Of a stretch of DNA of 64,000 nt, positions 1 through 13,300 are shown one piece after another. A program made the translations under genes and the position numbers. Location of the stretch: assembly GCA_021397835.1 (NCBI GenBank), contig JAJFZO010000049.1, positions 6,205,001-6,269,000 of the forward strand, read 5' to 3'. The DNA comes from Moringa oleifera (lineage: Eukaryota > Streptophyta > Magnoliopsida > Brassicales > Moringaceae). The first letter of the stretch is position 1. Every line of letters begins with the position of its first letter. The notes beneath the pieces were generated by a model. The model worked only from the letters and a program-made list of their open reading frames with translations, was not told where the DNA came from and did no database searches.

Positions 1-2425
1 CCTCCTTCTGCTCTTAATTTTTTATTTAATGGCGTGTGCCATGCACGCACTCAACACCCTCCATCTTATTTCAGGCACGTGCACGTTGGCTTCATATATT
101 TACAATACTCAAATCATGTGATAATTCAAGATTTTCGAAGTTTAAATTGACCTAAACAATATCACATGTCTCCAATAAATTTTATAGAGCGGTCCAAATT
201 AAGGTTTGTATCTTTTTAATGAACTAAGATTATGATGATATTCTCTCTATTAATTTTATTATATGTTTTTTCTTGGTTCTTGAGCTGTTTTATTTTTCTT
301 CAATAAAATTTGTATTGCTTCGTGTTCATTAACTAGTGTTATGCCATAATAGAATTCATGTGACCAATTGATACATGTTTTATGAGAGGTTAGAAAAAAG
401 TGTAACCATTGGCTCAAATTAATATTGGTATAAATACTTTTTTTTTACACATTATTATCATAATGTCATTTTAAGGATAATTTGTAAAATTCTCCCTATT
501 ATATGGCAATATGTCATTAACTAAATTTGGAGGATTAACTTAAAGTTGGAGTAAGTCTTTAATATTTATTTGATTTTTATAATAATATAATGTATATATA
601 TCCTTATAATTAGATTTATTTTTTTCCAAGATTCTTATTATGTGTCGATATATTTGAAAAAATCAAAATTTTTTGAAAAGATATATATTTTTTTACCCTA
701 TCTGACTCTCAATTGAATTGTACTGAATTCATGAGTTAATTTTAACTATATTGAGTAAAATAAAGCTAAATTTAAGTACACATTTGTATGAAAAAAAAGA
801 ATAATTACTTTTTATATAGAATTGATTAATCTTTTTATAATCAATTTTAAAAATTGATTATGATTTTATTTTCAATTTTAAAAATTTTAATTATATATGA
901 GATGAACTCGATCATATTTTATTAATTAAATCAATCACAGTTTTTTATTTTTTATTTTTTATAATTTGAGGCAGTTGCATGATGGTTTTAATAAATTAGA
1001 CAAAGGCATAACCTTATGTCACGTTGAACTTTGATGTTGAACCCACCCACCATCATTTAATTTGGACACCACTAGAAGAAACATTGTATCTCACAATTTC
1101 CTTTTAATTGGTGCGTGCTTATCTCCTCAAATAAATGATCCTTCAGTATTTTATACAAAAATTCAGCCCCTAAAATAAAAATCCCAGAAATGGTAGATGT
1201 TCATCTCAAACTTGAGCCATTTTTTAAAATTTTATTAAACCAAGTTCAGCTATCTAAATTATATGATATTTTGGGGTAATGAAATAAAAAGGGAATCCAA
1301 ATAGAGTAAATATGGCCCATCCAAGTAAGTGACCCAAAATCTGATCTCAATGTGCTGCAAATTTGTACCAATTATTCTTCAATAGCTCATAAAGAAAACC
1401 CAATTGACACCTAAAACTTCTTCCATCTATAAAGGAAGATGTCTTTAGAACATGCAGAATACTGAAACCGTCGGTCCAATTATATATTATAAATTTATTC
1501 CAAACTCTTCCAAGGATTCTATTCTTTCAAAGTCTCCCTTATTTCTTTTTTTAAATTCAAAATTTTGTGTATAATAATTTTGTTGGGAACAAAGAGTAAA
1601 TAACTGTCAATCAAATCTCCCAATATAATCCTTTATTTATCAATAAAATACAATATAAATTTAATCTTCCTTTTTTTATCAAACATTTGAATAAAATCAT
1701 ATAATTACAATCAAAATGAATAATAAAATCATATATTTGTGAAAAATTTCATGTCGGTATAGAGAAAAAGTATTTACACTTCTTAAATTCAAAACCCAAA
1801 AGAGGGTATGTCTTAATCCCAGTACTTTTGGTACCATAAAAGCTAAGCATGCTGACTGTGTTGGGTCCTTGCATGACATAAGTGCTCTACTTCCTGCTTC
1901 TGTAAACTGGCAGGAGCCAAGACTTTTCAAGACCAAATGATTGGGACTTTTCTCATCTTTTGCAAAGAAAGTAGGATCATCAGTAACTTCATTATTGTCA
2001 GTTTGAATTGAATGCGTAAAGTCAGAATGCCATCTGAGTATCCATGGCTGCCAGCCAGATTGCTTGCATGAGCACATGGAAAGAAGACAAGAATACCGGA
2101 ACTGAAAGATTTGGACATCAAATAGCAAAAAATCTCATGAATATGACGGTGCACTAGACAAAGTCTGTTTATGTACATTATATACACAACAATCTGAACT
2201 AAATAATGATGGGTATCTATTCAAATCAACAGAAGAGAAAGGCGAATGCATTTAATCTAAGAAGCCAAAATCATATCCTACACAGCAGGCTAACACTGTT
2301 GCTCTCCTTCCAAAAGGGGAAAATGATCTACACCGCAAGTCAGTACTACTGGAGAACTGAAGAACATTTCAGGGGTAATATTGAAGGAGAATGACTTACA
2401 GAGAAAATGTAGAAAATTGGAAATA
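1..2425. other. AT-rich intergenic region
   Basis: No gene is supported here. The sequence is AT-rich with many homopolymer runs and stop codons in all frames. The short open frames around 1.7-2.4 kb resemble no known family and lack splice or start context. The part next to 2425 is probably the 3' UTR and downstream flank of the minus-strand U-box gene that ends at 2426; no polyadenylation site was assigned. Confidence 0.6.
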
Positions 2426-5400
2426 CTAGAAGGAAGATTCCTTTAATGACTTCCCTTTTCCCATGGCTCCTCTCTGATTACGGAAATGGCTGAGCAGATG
2501 CTGTGCCTACATGTGCAGATACAGTCGAATATATCAGCTTTCTTTCTCATGCAACTCTTGATCATCTCACAGAATCACACAAGAATGGAACAAGTATCTT
2601 TGTTAATCACACAAGAATCCAACAAGTATCTTTGACAACAATATTCATGGCCTAAGGATTACAGGAAACCTCGCTATTTCTCCATATGTCCCATTTGGGT
2701 AGATCAGGCATTTTCTGTTGTTGTTCGTTACCAGTTACCATATAAATGAATTGTTGGCAGGGTTATGGTTCTGATAGATAACATGCTGATCCAAAAGGGT
2801 AACAAACCTGCCCTAGATATCTAATTTGGCAGGAGAAGTCAGTAATCATAGCCTGCCTGCTATTCTTTCTCTGTTTATTGATGAAATGACAACAAAAGCT
2901 TGAATGGAATCATTATAGTTTTTTTGGTTGGTGATTGTTCTTGGATAATGCAAGATCTGAAGTATCACAAAGAGAAAAGGAAAGTACCAAGCTGCATACC
3001 TTTTCCTTTGCTCTTGGTGTGCCAGACTGGGACAAGGCAACAAGGGGAGGGACAGCACCTTCTTGCAAAACCAGAGTACAGAACTTGGGACTATTAATGC
3101 AGAGTTGCAACAGTATGGATGCAGCATTTTCTTTTCCTCTCTGTGATCCTGACTCAACTATCTCAACTAACAAAGGGATACCCCCTTGTCGCACAAGTGC
3201 CATGCGCCCTTCCGCAATTGTTGAAAGGTTTGCGAGAAGAGCAACAGCCTTGTCACCCATTCCTGCTGCAGGATCCATCAACTCAACAAGATACTTCACT
3301 GCTCCTGCTTGGACTATACGAGCCTTGTTATCATGAAAGATCGATAAATTAAACAAAGCAGCTGCAGCATCTTTTTTCCCTCTTAATGTTCCTGATCTTA
3401 GTAGATCCACCAAAGCTTTGACAGCACCAGAACAGCCTATCTTTACCTTGTATCTTTCTAAGGAAGAGAGACTGAACAAAGCTGCAGCAGCATTTTGTTT
3501 GGCCCCATCATTACCTGACTTTAAGACATGGGTAAGAGGTTCTACTGCTCCCACTTCTCCAATTATGGCTTTATTGTCTTCATTAATGGACAGATTCAGA
3601 AGAGCTGTGACAGCATGCTCTTGGGTTAGCTTCTCTTCTGAGTACAACAGAGAAAGCAATGGTGCAATGGCACCACAATGGCCTATAACAATGCGATTCT
3701 CCATACTGTCCTTTGCAAGAAATCGGAGTTCTGCTGCAGCTGCAGTTTGCACTTCCTTTGCTTGGCTTGTAAGGTCTTCCACCAATTTCCTGATATGAGA
3801 AGTTACGGTCAAATCATCAGAACCCAGTTCAGAAAATTGGAAGGACTTCGTTCCACTGTACACATGGCTTCTATTTCCTGCCACTTCAATGGTTTTAGAG
3901 CAGTGGAATCGCTTTTCTGATGGCAAGGGTGAAAATCCTGATTCTTTATTCGAAGGAGAAGCAGCAGAACATCTTGATGAGATTTCTACTGACAACAACT
4001 CACTCGCATTGTCATGCTCCTTAGCCATCCTAGAAGCCTCATTTGATGCTGAAGGGACATAATCAATACACGAAATGGAACTTGAGGCCGACTCACTCCG
4101 ACTATGAGTATATGACTGCTCTGGAGAAGAGTGGTTGTACTTGTCAATGTCCTTGCTTTGGTATCCATTAGACTCTTCACTTAACCTAGATGAGACATCA
4201 ACCTTAAGCTTCTCAAATCCATTCCCAACTTCAACAGATGACCTTGATGTGAAGCTGCTACTGCGTAAAGAACAACGGAAACTATCTGTGTGGATCAAGT
4301 CTTGAGAGGATGCATGATTCAATAGGGATGGGTCCAAAACAAAGTTATCACACTCAGGATTAGTTGAATGCTGCATATTATTTTCCTCACACCAATTTGC
4401 TATCATAGCTTTGACAGTGAAATTGGGAATAAGATTCAAATGTTTGAGCATTTGCCGGGTCTTTGGGCAAATGGTCAATCCAGAATCAAGCCACTTTTGG
4501 ATGGAAGCCCTGTCATAAGTTTGACCAGAAGCCACAATTACAGGATCCAACATGAGTTCCAAAGATAATGAGCAGCGAAAGTATGGAGGAACTGGAACAG
4601 CAGTTGTGGGTTTGAGAAGCTCCATCCTAAGCATGCAATCACGTATATGGGAGATGAGATCCACAAGTTGATCCATTTTATCTAAATCTCCTTTCACCCT
4701 CGTGACTTGAGCATTCATTCTCTCCTTTTCCACAGCAATACTCTCTTTCAGCAGAGCCTGGTTTGATGTCAGACCAAGCAATTTAATAATTTGGACAAGA
4801 TGATCAGTGCAAGAAGTGATACCATCTCTTTCATTTCTTAAAGCCTCCTCTACAAGCTCTGATATTCTTTCCTCCTTCAAACACTTTAGTTCCTGCATAC
4901 AATGCTAAAAGAGTTCACCACAAGTCAGCCCGAGTAGTGATTTTCAATCTCGCAACAGAAAGAGATCTTAATATAAGCTACAATTCCTGCATACTAATAT
5001 TGAAAAGGGAATTATAGAGAAAGAAGAATGATTGTCACTGAGAAACAATTTCATAACATAAAGAGAGAAGATTGCAAGAAACGTTATATACTTTCCACAC
5101 ACCTGAATGCATGTTATACTTGAAGTTGATGGAGATGACTGTAACAACCTAAATAATATGTGACAAATCTCCAGTGAAGAACTTTGGATTTTCATCACCA
5201 AGGGCTCACTCTGCAGAACCTGGACAAACACATAAAATTAAAGAGAAATGAAACTAAAGATCGGAGCTCAACGAAGTCCTCCCTGAAAGAAAAGAAAGAA
5301 AAGGTAGCACATGTAGCATGGCTGAAAAAAATCTTCCACTTCGGCAGATTAAAGTGGATCCTGACTAAAGAAATGATCAGGACAATTGCTTACGCTGCAA

Positions 5401-5669
5401 ATCTTGCTCATCTTTGGGGACCAACTCTCTATGAATTCTCGAGCCTCATTAACTGCCACATCCATTACTTCACACTCTTTACATAGGATTTCATCTGATG
5501 GTATTTTGCAGTCAACAACTTCATCGAGCACTGGCTTCAAAAGTTTTAACACAACCACCATTTTACTGTAATCGTTTTGAATAGGGGTAAATTTTATTGT
5601 CTGGCATGAAACCAAATGAATAAATCGAGAAGTACTGTTGATAAGACATCTGACAGGCATCATCTCCAT
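2426..5669 (-). CDS. U-box/ARM-repeat E3 ubiquitin ligase, PUB3/PUB4 type
   Basis: Spliced minus-strand gene. Coding exons are 5669-5394, 5219-5103, 4904-3000 and 2506-2426, giving 792 aa and ending in TAG. All introns are phase 0 with GT-AG ends. The product should pass ubiquitin from an E2 to substrates. The N-terminal ~235 residues look like the plant PUB UND helical region. The U-box lies at about residues 239-305 (YFRCSLSLELM, then DPVIVASGQTYDRASIQKWL and CPKTRQ). A serine-rich linker follows. Five to six ARM repeats fill about residue 500 to the C-terminus (motifs such as AVTALLNLSI, NAAAALFSLS and KDAAAALFNLS). The last exon restores the usual C-terminus AQHLLSHFRNQR. Length and order fit Arabidopsis PUB4 (about 826 aa) and PUB3 (about 760 aa). 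The start ATG is chosen because the frame begins there, just after a likely 5' UTR acceptor. Oddity: the U-box has Ser where most relatives have Pro (residue ~243). Family call is firm; PUB3 versus PUB4 orthology is not resolved. Confidence 0.9.
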
Positions 5670-7330
5670 CTGACCTGGTTTGCGTAAAGAATGAAAATAT
5701 TAATTACACCAAAAAGTTTAAGGGAAAAAAAAAAGAAGAAGACGTAACTCTTAAGGAGAAATATATTTAGGTTCTCTTTATTGCCCTTGGCAAACACTAA
5801 GGTTCATAGGAGTTTGGATGTTTCAGAAGACAAAGTTCAGCCTGTTCCATAGACTGTAGACTAGCCTCCATGTTTCTCCACAACTAGCTCACAAAAGAAT
5901 TTAACGAAACAACATAAAATAACTTCTAAGCAACATTTAAATGTCTAATTTTTCTTTCATGTTAATGGTCAAGTAGTATTGGGCCAAAACGAAGAAACAA
6001 ATGATCATAAAAGTTTATATCAAAGTTTCTTTTGAAAGGCATCTAACACCACAGTGCGAAAACTTGTACTTAGACCTACAAGTCCACAACTTTTCAGATA
6101 CAATTCAACAGAATCTTATGTTTCAACAAGCAGCCTCCAATTATACACCAGACAGATTGACTTTGATCCACCCCTTTCTAAGAAAACAGCCCCCCAGGAA
6201 CTCAGTGGACCATTTTAACAAGCATCTTTGAAAAAGAATCTTTCATGTCATTCCCTTGCATGTTCCAAGTTGACTTTTGCCCATAATGTGAGAAAACACC
6301 TTTGAATGGGTTCACCTTTTCCGCGGAAAATAGAATAAAATTTCACTATACATTGTAAGCAAAAACAGCTTTTAGCTATCATCATACAGACGAATAAGGG
6401 CTTACACTCTCAAACACCAACTCACCCGTAAACAAGCACATACAGACCCAGGCCCAACACCTATCCCCCACCTACACAAATATAGTTGCATGCTCCCTAA
6501 AAACTTTTGAAAATTCCATGTCCCTTGTTCATCAATGAAAACTCTTTTTGCATATATTTGAAATTCATCTTCACTATTCATTTTAATTGCTGGGTATACT
6601 TGACAAAGGAAAAGAAGGTGACATATGATTCTGGATTTTGCACTTATTGACAAGTAAAGTAGAACAAGAAGCTCAATTTTTTAAGAGTTTAAAAACATCA
6701 AGTGGCATGGAGAGCAGAGCTTTCTTTTCAAGGATATCAAAGCATCATGAGATCCAATATTGCATTTTCTCTTCTTCCTCCTCTCCTCCTGTTCAGTTTT
6801 CCCGGCAACCAACCAGAGGATGCTCTAATTCACTCAACCAGGAAATATTTTCACTTCAAATTGTTGAGAAACAAATCTACAAAAGTCAATTATATGAAAA
6901 ATAAATTCATCAAACATATTTAGAGTTTGACAACCCAATTTGTTGAAAAAAACTTGCCAATAAAATCATATAAAAAAACCAGAACACTAAAGCTTGAATC
7001 CAAAAACAAAACAACACCCAACTAATATGATCACTTAACCATTGAAAAATGGCCAGAAACATTGACAAACTCATGAGAAATCAACATTTAGCAAACAAAG
7101 TTAAAACCTTTTTTATCAAACTGTACCTTTATTCGAGTAGCTTAAGCTGGTGGTTTAAGGCGGTAACAGATCTTGATAAACATTTGACCTGTATCTGCTG
7201 CTCCAAGTGATCAAGATTTACTCCTCGACTAGCTCCATAAACCCTCTTGCTCCGCTTTCCTCAGAAAGCTGCATGAGAGAGAGAGAAGGGAGAGAGAGAG
7301 AGAGAGAGAAGAGAGAAGTGAGAGTTACAA
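5670..7330 (-). promoter_or_regulatory. Probable 5' UTR exon and 5' UTR intron of the U-box gene
   Basis: Reading the minus strand, a good acceptor (AACCAG) ends at 5675, just before the coding ATG at 5669. A good donor (AAAG/GTACAG) lies at 7127/7126. This implies a 5' UTR intron of about 1.45 kb and a leader exon from about 7127 to 7330. That leader includes a GA/CT-rich tract at about 7270-7316, which reads as a pyrimidine-rich CT run on the sense strand, common in plant leaders. The interval in between contains no credible gene. This is a splice-site inference only. Confidence 0.45.
7274..7316. repeat. GA/CT-rich low-complexity tract
   Basis: An interrupted run of GA dinucleotides. It lies in the presumed leader or promoter of the U-box gene. 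Confidence 0.85.
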
Positions 7331-10300
7331 CTTACTAAGCTAGTGATCGAAAAGGGAAAATGGAAATAGAGGGGTTAAGGAGGTGGGCCCAGTATGGTTG
7401 CAAGCTTGCTGGGTTATGTAGGGAAACTTAATTGAGTGTCATAATGAATAGTTCAGAAGTTTGACATGGAGAGAGACTGTATATTGATTAAGATCGGCTT
7501 AATCATGATTGGATTAGAGAAATAAGAAGTCAAGCCATTTTTAAGTGCTGAAGCATATCCAACAAGATAACTGAGAGAAGTACCATGATTGGTCTTTCAG
7601 ATGGTGTGGTCTACCCTATGACTCTGTACAATACCCTCGTCACTGATTTGCGTTTCCTTTTTTCTTTTCTGTAGTGAAATTGAAATTCCCCTGTTTAATT
7701 TTTACTTTCTTGTTTCCATTTGTTTAAAAATGTAATTCTAAATCCCTTGCAATTGCTAGTATGATGAGGGGATACCATTTTGTTGATGTAACATTAGAAC
7801 TTTAACCAATTGTAGCTATTGTCATTGAAAGAACTTTGTCATTATATACACTTCAATTACAGTGGCAGCGATAATGGAAACTTATGGGCATTGATGCCGG
7901 CAAAGAAAAGAAGCCAAGCTGTTTGTCAAGAAAGAAAAATGAAGAGGAAAAGATAATGGGTGCTATGTTTTTCTCGAAGCATTTGTGGTTCATTTGACAA
8001 GAAATTGGCAGCTGCGGAGAATTTTGTCCATTGTGCAGTTATAAATATCCACCTCGTGTCACTTTCAAATCTGAATTTGTGACACCGAATGTTTGTTGAA
8101 TGCTCCAATGCATTTGTTCCTGGTCCAGCTATAGATTTTCTGGATTCTGGGCTAACTTCTAATTTGCTTGGGTAATCACCATACAGTTTTGAACCACAAA
8201 ATGTTGTTTGGGAACTGAGAAAAGAGAAACCAGATTTTGCCTTCTTGGTGATGGACAAGAAGTGTCACCTTTTTCTTTCTTTTTGAAAAGTAAAATTGAT
8301 TGAGAGTGATTCTGTAGAATTTGATTGCAGGGTACACAAAACGTTGGCCACATCTTGAGATGACCATTTAAAAAAGTAAAGGTAGTTGTGATCTTGATTC
8401 CAGGCATTGTAATATTGGGTTAAAATACTTGGACAATATACTACCTACTCTCAACTGTCCTCAAATGATTAATAAAAAAGGATTGTGCATGTACTACGCC
8501 ATTTAAAAATTTAGGTGTCATTATCTTGATTATCAAGGCCATTTAGTTCTCCTTAAAGACAAAATAGAAAATATGCCCTAATCTCTAAAGGAAACTATCC
8601 AATTTTTTTTTTTTTACTATCTTAATGTTGTAAATTGGTATAGTCAATTCAAAAAACTTAATTTATCAAATGAAAGAACTCTCTCTGAAGTGTAAAATTC
8701 ATTCCTTCTAACATACATTCAAGTATTTGATAATGGCTTTTGAAATCATCTGGCTGAATAGAGTCTTCTTGTTCCATGCAATTACATTTCCATAGAACAG
8801 TTTTGGTGGCTGCATTTATTATGGATTCTGAGCTAAAAATCCAGGCCAGATTCTGCCAATAAATCCAATTCATGAGTCACTTCTCAGGTTTCCCTGTTAG
8901 GGTTTATGATGTCCTTGCAATGCCCAATCAAAGATTCCCCTGCCTTACAGCTTATAAGAACCTTAAAACAAAAATTAATGCACTCAAAAGTCAATTTAGA
9001 ATCCTAAGTTTCAAGTCCCACTTTGGGTACCCAATTGACAAACTCTGAAGTGATTAATTGTTTGAAATTTCATCCAATTACATATCATGAACCAGTGATT
9101 CAAAATGTAATAACTTAAATATGATACGGAATAATAATACCAAATCTCAATAATTTTGATTATTAACATTTTTGAATGAGATACATGTGCTGAGTACTAC
9201 AAATGGGAGTCTTGTTTTTACCATAAAAGAACTAAAATAAAGAATCAAGATGTGACTGGTTTAGATTATTCCAATAAGAGCCTTCCTGGGAGAAGTATCA
9301 TTCTCCGCAAGAAAAATTACCTAAATAATGCTGGCTTCCACTATAAACTTAACTATACCATGAACTCACAGGCATGGTGCTTAGAAGTAGGTCTTATCTT
9401 TTTGTTTATCTCCGTCTCTCATATAATTTGATTTAATTAAGCACAAAATCCAAGCGGGTAACTATTGACTGTAGGATTTGCAACATATTAGGAGGTCTAA
9501 TTGATTTAATTAAATTGGAGTAAGAGTGTAAGACAGCTGGTTAATGAGAAGATGAAGGCACTAGGTGTCTTGGTGGGTTGTTGAAGAACACATGCCTGAC
9601 TTTTATTTGTTGGGTATGTACTTTGATACCAGCCTTAATAATGTGAAGCTATTTTTAATTGCAAAATCTAAATTTGTTTGCCGTACACGCCATGTTGCAG
9701 GATTCGAAGGACAGATTCATCAAGTACTGGTTCCCCATTTGGGGCATGTACTTTGGACAGCAAGTTAAGAGAAAGATGCCACAGTCTCTATTCTGATGCA
9801 CTTGTTTCAACCTCTTCTCTTTATTGCCTTTCCAGCTGTGTACAGTTCAGCTCATTATGGACTGATTTTCTCTTATAAAGTTTTATTTTGTTTTGAAATT
9901 TAATTTTTTTATGAGGATTTTTTTAATATTATGATATAAAAATACAAAAATGGTGATCAAATTTGTAAGATTGTTACAAGCAAAGGAAAACATAGGGAAG
10001 AGAGATGTTAAATGGAGAAGGCAAGGCAAGTGCTTGCTTTTTAGTATTTGATATGAAAAAATGAAGGATAGGGTCCTAGACGTCGGAATGGTGGGCATGG
10101 TTCTCCTACAATACAAAAGAAAGGAAAGATGGTTGGCTTTAGGCTTTAGCAAGAGCTCCTTATTAAAGTTCTTGTACAAATGAAAGTAAACCAAGATTTT
10201 TCTGATGATATGCAGCACTTTAACTTAGTAAATGATTAAAATTTATCGTTTTTCTTGCATTAATTAAAAAAAATTATAATCTTAAAGAAGATCAACACAG

Positions 10301-10356
10301 CCCGAAAAATCTGAGTATTGGTCTCTCCTGACCAATTTTGTATCACTTCCAAATCA
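7331..10356. other. Intergenic region, no confident gene
   Basis: Lies upstream of the U-box gene and downstream of the XBAT35-like gene. It has several short frames but none matches a family I recognise. One segment at about 9700-9770 has an acceptor-like TTGCAG followed by a short hydrophobic open stretch (DRFIKYWFPIWGMYFGQQVK). It could be a gene relic or chance. The rest is AT-rich with no repeats of note. Confidence 0.5.
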
Positions 10357-13300
10357 TCAGACAGTGTAGAGCCTTAGAACTCGATGTATCTTGGCTAGGC
10401 AAACAGGACAAACACCTTTCTTGGCCTTGATCTCAGTTAAACATGACATGCAGCCAGCCATATGACCACAAGGAATGCATGCACCTTGAATTGGAGCTTC
10501 CCAACATATCACCCAAGAGGAAGAATCAGCTCCATCTTTTGCATCACTTGCTGTCACTCCATATCCGTTGCCTGGTACAGATAAGTCCACTGGAATGTGA
10601 TCGGCAGAAGGATATTGGATTATCCCTTCACCTAAAAGTTCTGCAGGAATGGGTGGAGCAGACGGAGCTAAGGAATCTGGTGCATTGTACCCACCGCTAT
10701 TGGGCAGAAGACTGGGATCATTACCGTCTGCTTGGACATAACCTTCTTGCTTGCTGCTTGGCTTTGAATCAGACACACCCCATCCATTGTAATCTTCTTT
10801 CACAGGTTCATCCATCCATCCACTGCTGCTTGCCTCGGTGTATGCAGGCGTGACAGCTGAGCCCCATCCATTGTGAATGTCAATATCCACAGAACTTACC
10901 CAACCATTTGCATGAATTGTTTCCGAGTTCTGAGCAGTACTCGGAAGAAGTGGTGGTTTCTCCTTCGTATCAGACTGAGTGGAAGAACTTTTCATCTTTT
11001 GCGGTTCAGCTTCAGCTGCATTCTGATACGAAGTCACTCCAGTTTGGGCATTGTGAAGTGCTGGTGAAGGCATAACCTGGAATGGTAGAAGTTAATAATA
11101 GTATAAAGCATAAAGCATAACAACTTTCCTACAACTAATCCATTAACGGCAATGCTTTGATCACCGACAAAATCAGCTTCCTGCTTTTCTAGTGAATGAC
11201 TATAAGAGAAATTAAACAAATTGACTAAATTACAATGTGAACATATAAAAACCATAAAACCTCTTTAATAACCAATCATACCTTACTGTTACCAACCCAA
11301 GCAACTGGGAGAACTTATAGCCGGAACTGTCCATTAGAAGCACGCAAGCATGTCTTTCAACAGAATTTTTTAATGGGTAACCAACAAGACTTGGACGACT
11401 ATGTTTATAATCATTTTCAAGGGATGCTGCCTAGAAAAATAATTATTGAAGCTATAGTTCTCCGCTAGCAGTTGTTAACCGCCCAATCCCCCAAAACAAA
11501 ATTTAGATTCAAGTCCCATCAAATAATTTCACTCCAAGAAAGTATCTGAATTCAATTTAGATCAACATGGGATCTCATTGTAGCATAAGGTACTGATTCC
11601 AGTTCAGTAATGGAACTGAAGATTATTATTTTGCAACTGTTTGAGGCAAGCTTCGGAAATAGTATTCAGAAGCAGATACATTATACATTCTTCAACAAAT
11701 AGTCTCACCATTAAATAAATAAGCTCAAATAGAAGGAAGGACTGAGCTTATTTTTAGTTAGATCAGCTGTCCAGAGATGGTCTACTTAATACACAAACAG
11801 CGCTGAAGCCATCACATATTTATTGTAGAAATGATTAAAAGTACTAAAAAAAGCCACCAGAAGATATTGATAATTATAACTTATGTTTATGGAAAACAAA
11901 ATTTGATAATGGAGGCAGAAACCCTTTTTACTTGTGTGTAGTTATTAATACCACCAAATTTTGAAGAGCTAGATAGTTAACTATCCTTACATGAGGCCAC
12001 AGTCACACAGCATCAGTACACTATGTTTAGGGGATTTAACTTGTTACCTGAGGAATTCCTCTGCATGCATTGTACAAGCACTGAAGCAGGTTTTTGTCAC
12101 CCTCATTGGCAGATGCAAGTTTATATCGAGTTTCTGGCAAAGAAGTGTCAGTTAATGAGATGATCCAGCTAAGCAACTAGACAAATTAGATACATGAAAC
12201 AACACTGTTAAATGAAAGAAAACGAAAACTATATGGTTGATTCAGTTAAGCTTTTTAGATGAACTACTGAAGTTAGAATTCATAATAAAGAAAAAAATGA
12301 TGAAAACTGCAGCTTCACTGTCGAGTCAGAGAAGTCATAACGTTCTTCACAAAACCAGTTTTCCTTTTACTTGATAGAGGACAGAACTCACCTTAACAAG
12401 GAGAACAAAGAAGAAGACAATAAATTTAAACAACCGAATTATCAATAATTTAAACTCCTGATTTATGATTTCTCAGTTCACATTAAGAGTTTAAGATCTT
12501 GAGCTATATTCCAATTATTTATGTGAAAACTTATCAAGATGCCAGAACTCACATTTAATGTGTTAAGATTCAAAAGAAGACAATAAATTACGCATCTAAC
12601 AATGGTTGAAACAAGTAACAACCAATTCAATCATTTTAGAATCCCCCATGTCCTAGTCCAAGCCATAGCAAAAAACTTTTTTGCACAAAAAAAAAAGTGG
12701 GAAAAACATATAATACTATTTTTAGAAGAAAAAATCAGTACCAGGCTATAGGAACACAATCATAAATTCACTTTATAAAGAATACTCAGATATAAAATAT
12801 TGACAAGTTTGAATGATAAAAGTGGAAGAAAAAAATTTAAAAAAAAAAAAAAAACAACAAGAGGATGTAATAGATGAGCACATGACTGAAACACAATTGC
12901 AAAAGAAGCCCACATGCATTCCAATGTGTAGGCAGTGAACTTTACATTATTGTTACCAATATCAGTGTCAAATATCTTACAAATAAAGGAAATCCAAGAA
13001 GGCAAGTGTCACATATCCAGCCAAAAGCACATTGAGATGAAAAGATGCATCATAAGACCCATTCATTAGTTTCATAAACATCAGAAACCAACAAACCAAA
13101 TTAGTAATTCCAGATAATCCAGATAACACTTCATCTAGGTAGTACTTCCGAAATTTTGGGAATAAATAATGGAGAAGGAATGATGGCTAGGTTCTATGTT
13201 TCCTAAGCTCCTAATATGCGTGTCACCTGAATTATTAGTGGCAGAAAATATGTCATTCAATCTAAACATACATAGAATATAAGTACAAAACTAGCTTGCG

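Noticed and set aside
1697..2187. Overlapping minus-strand frames downstream of the U-box gene
   Set aside because: No family resemblance, no splice context. More likely 3' flank of the U-box gene.
7926..8407. Minus-strand frames of 60-110 aa in the intergenic region
   Set aside because: Several overlapping frames with no motifs, in AT-rich DNA. I could not connect them with any protein family.
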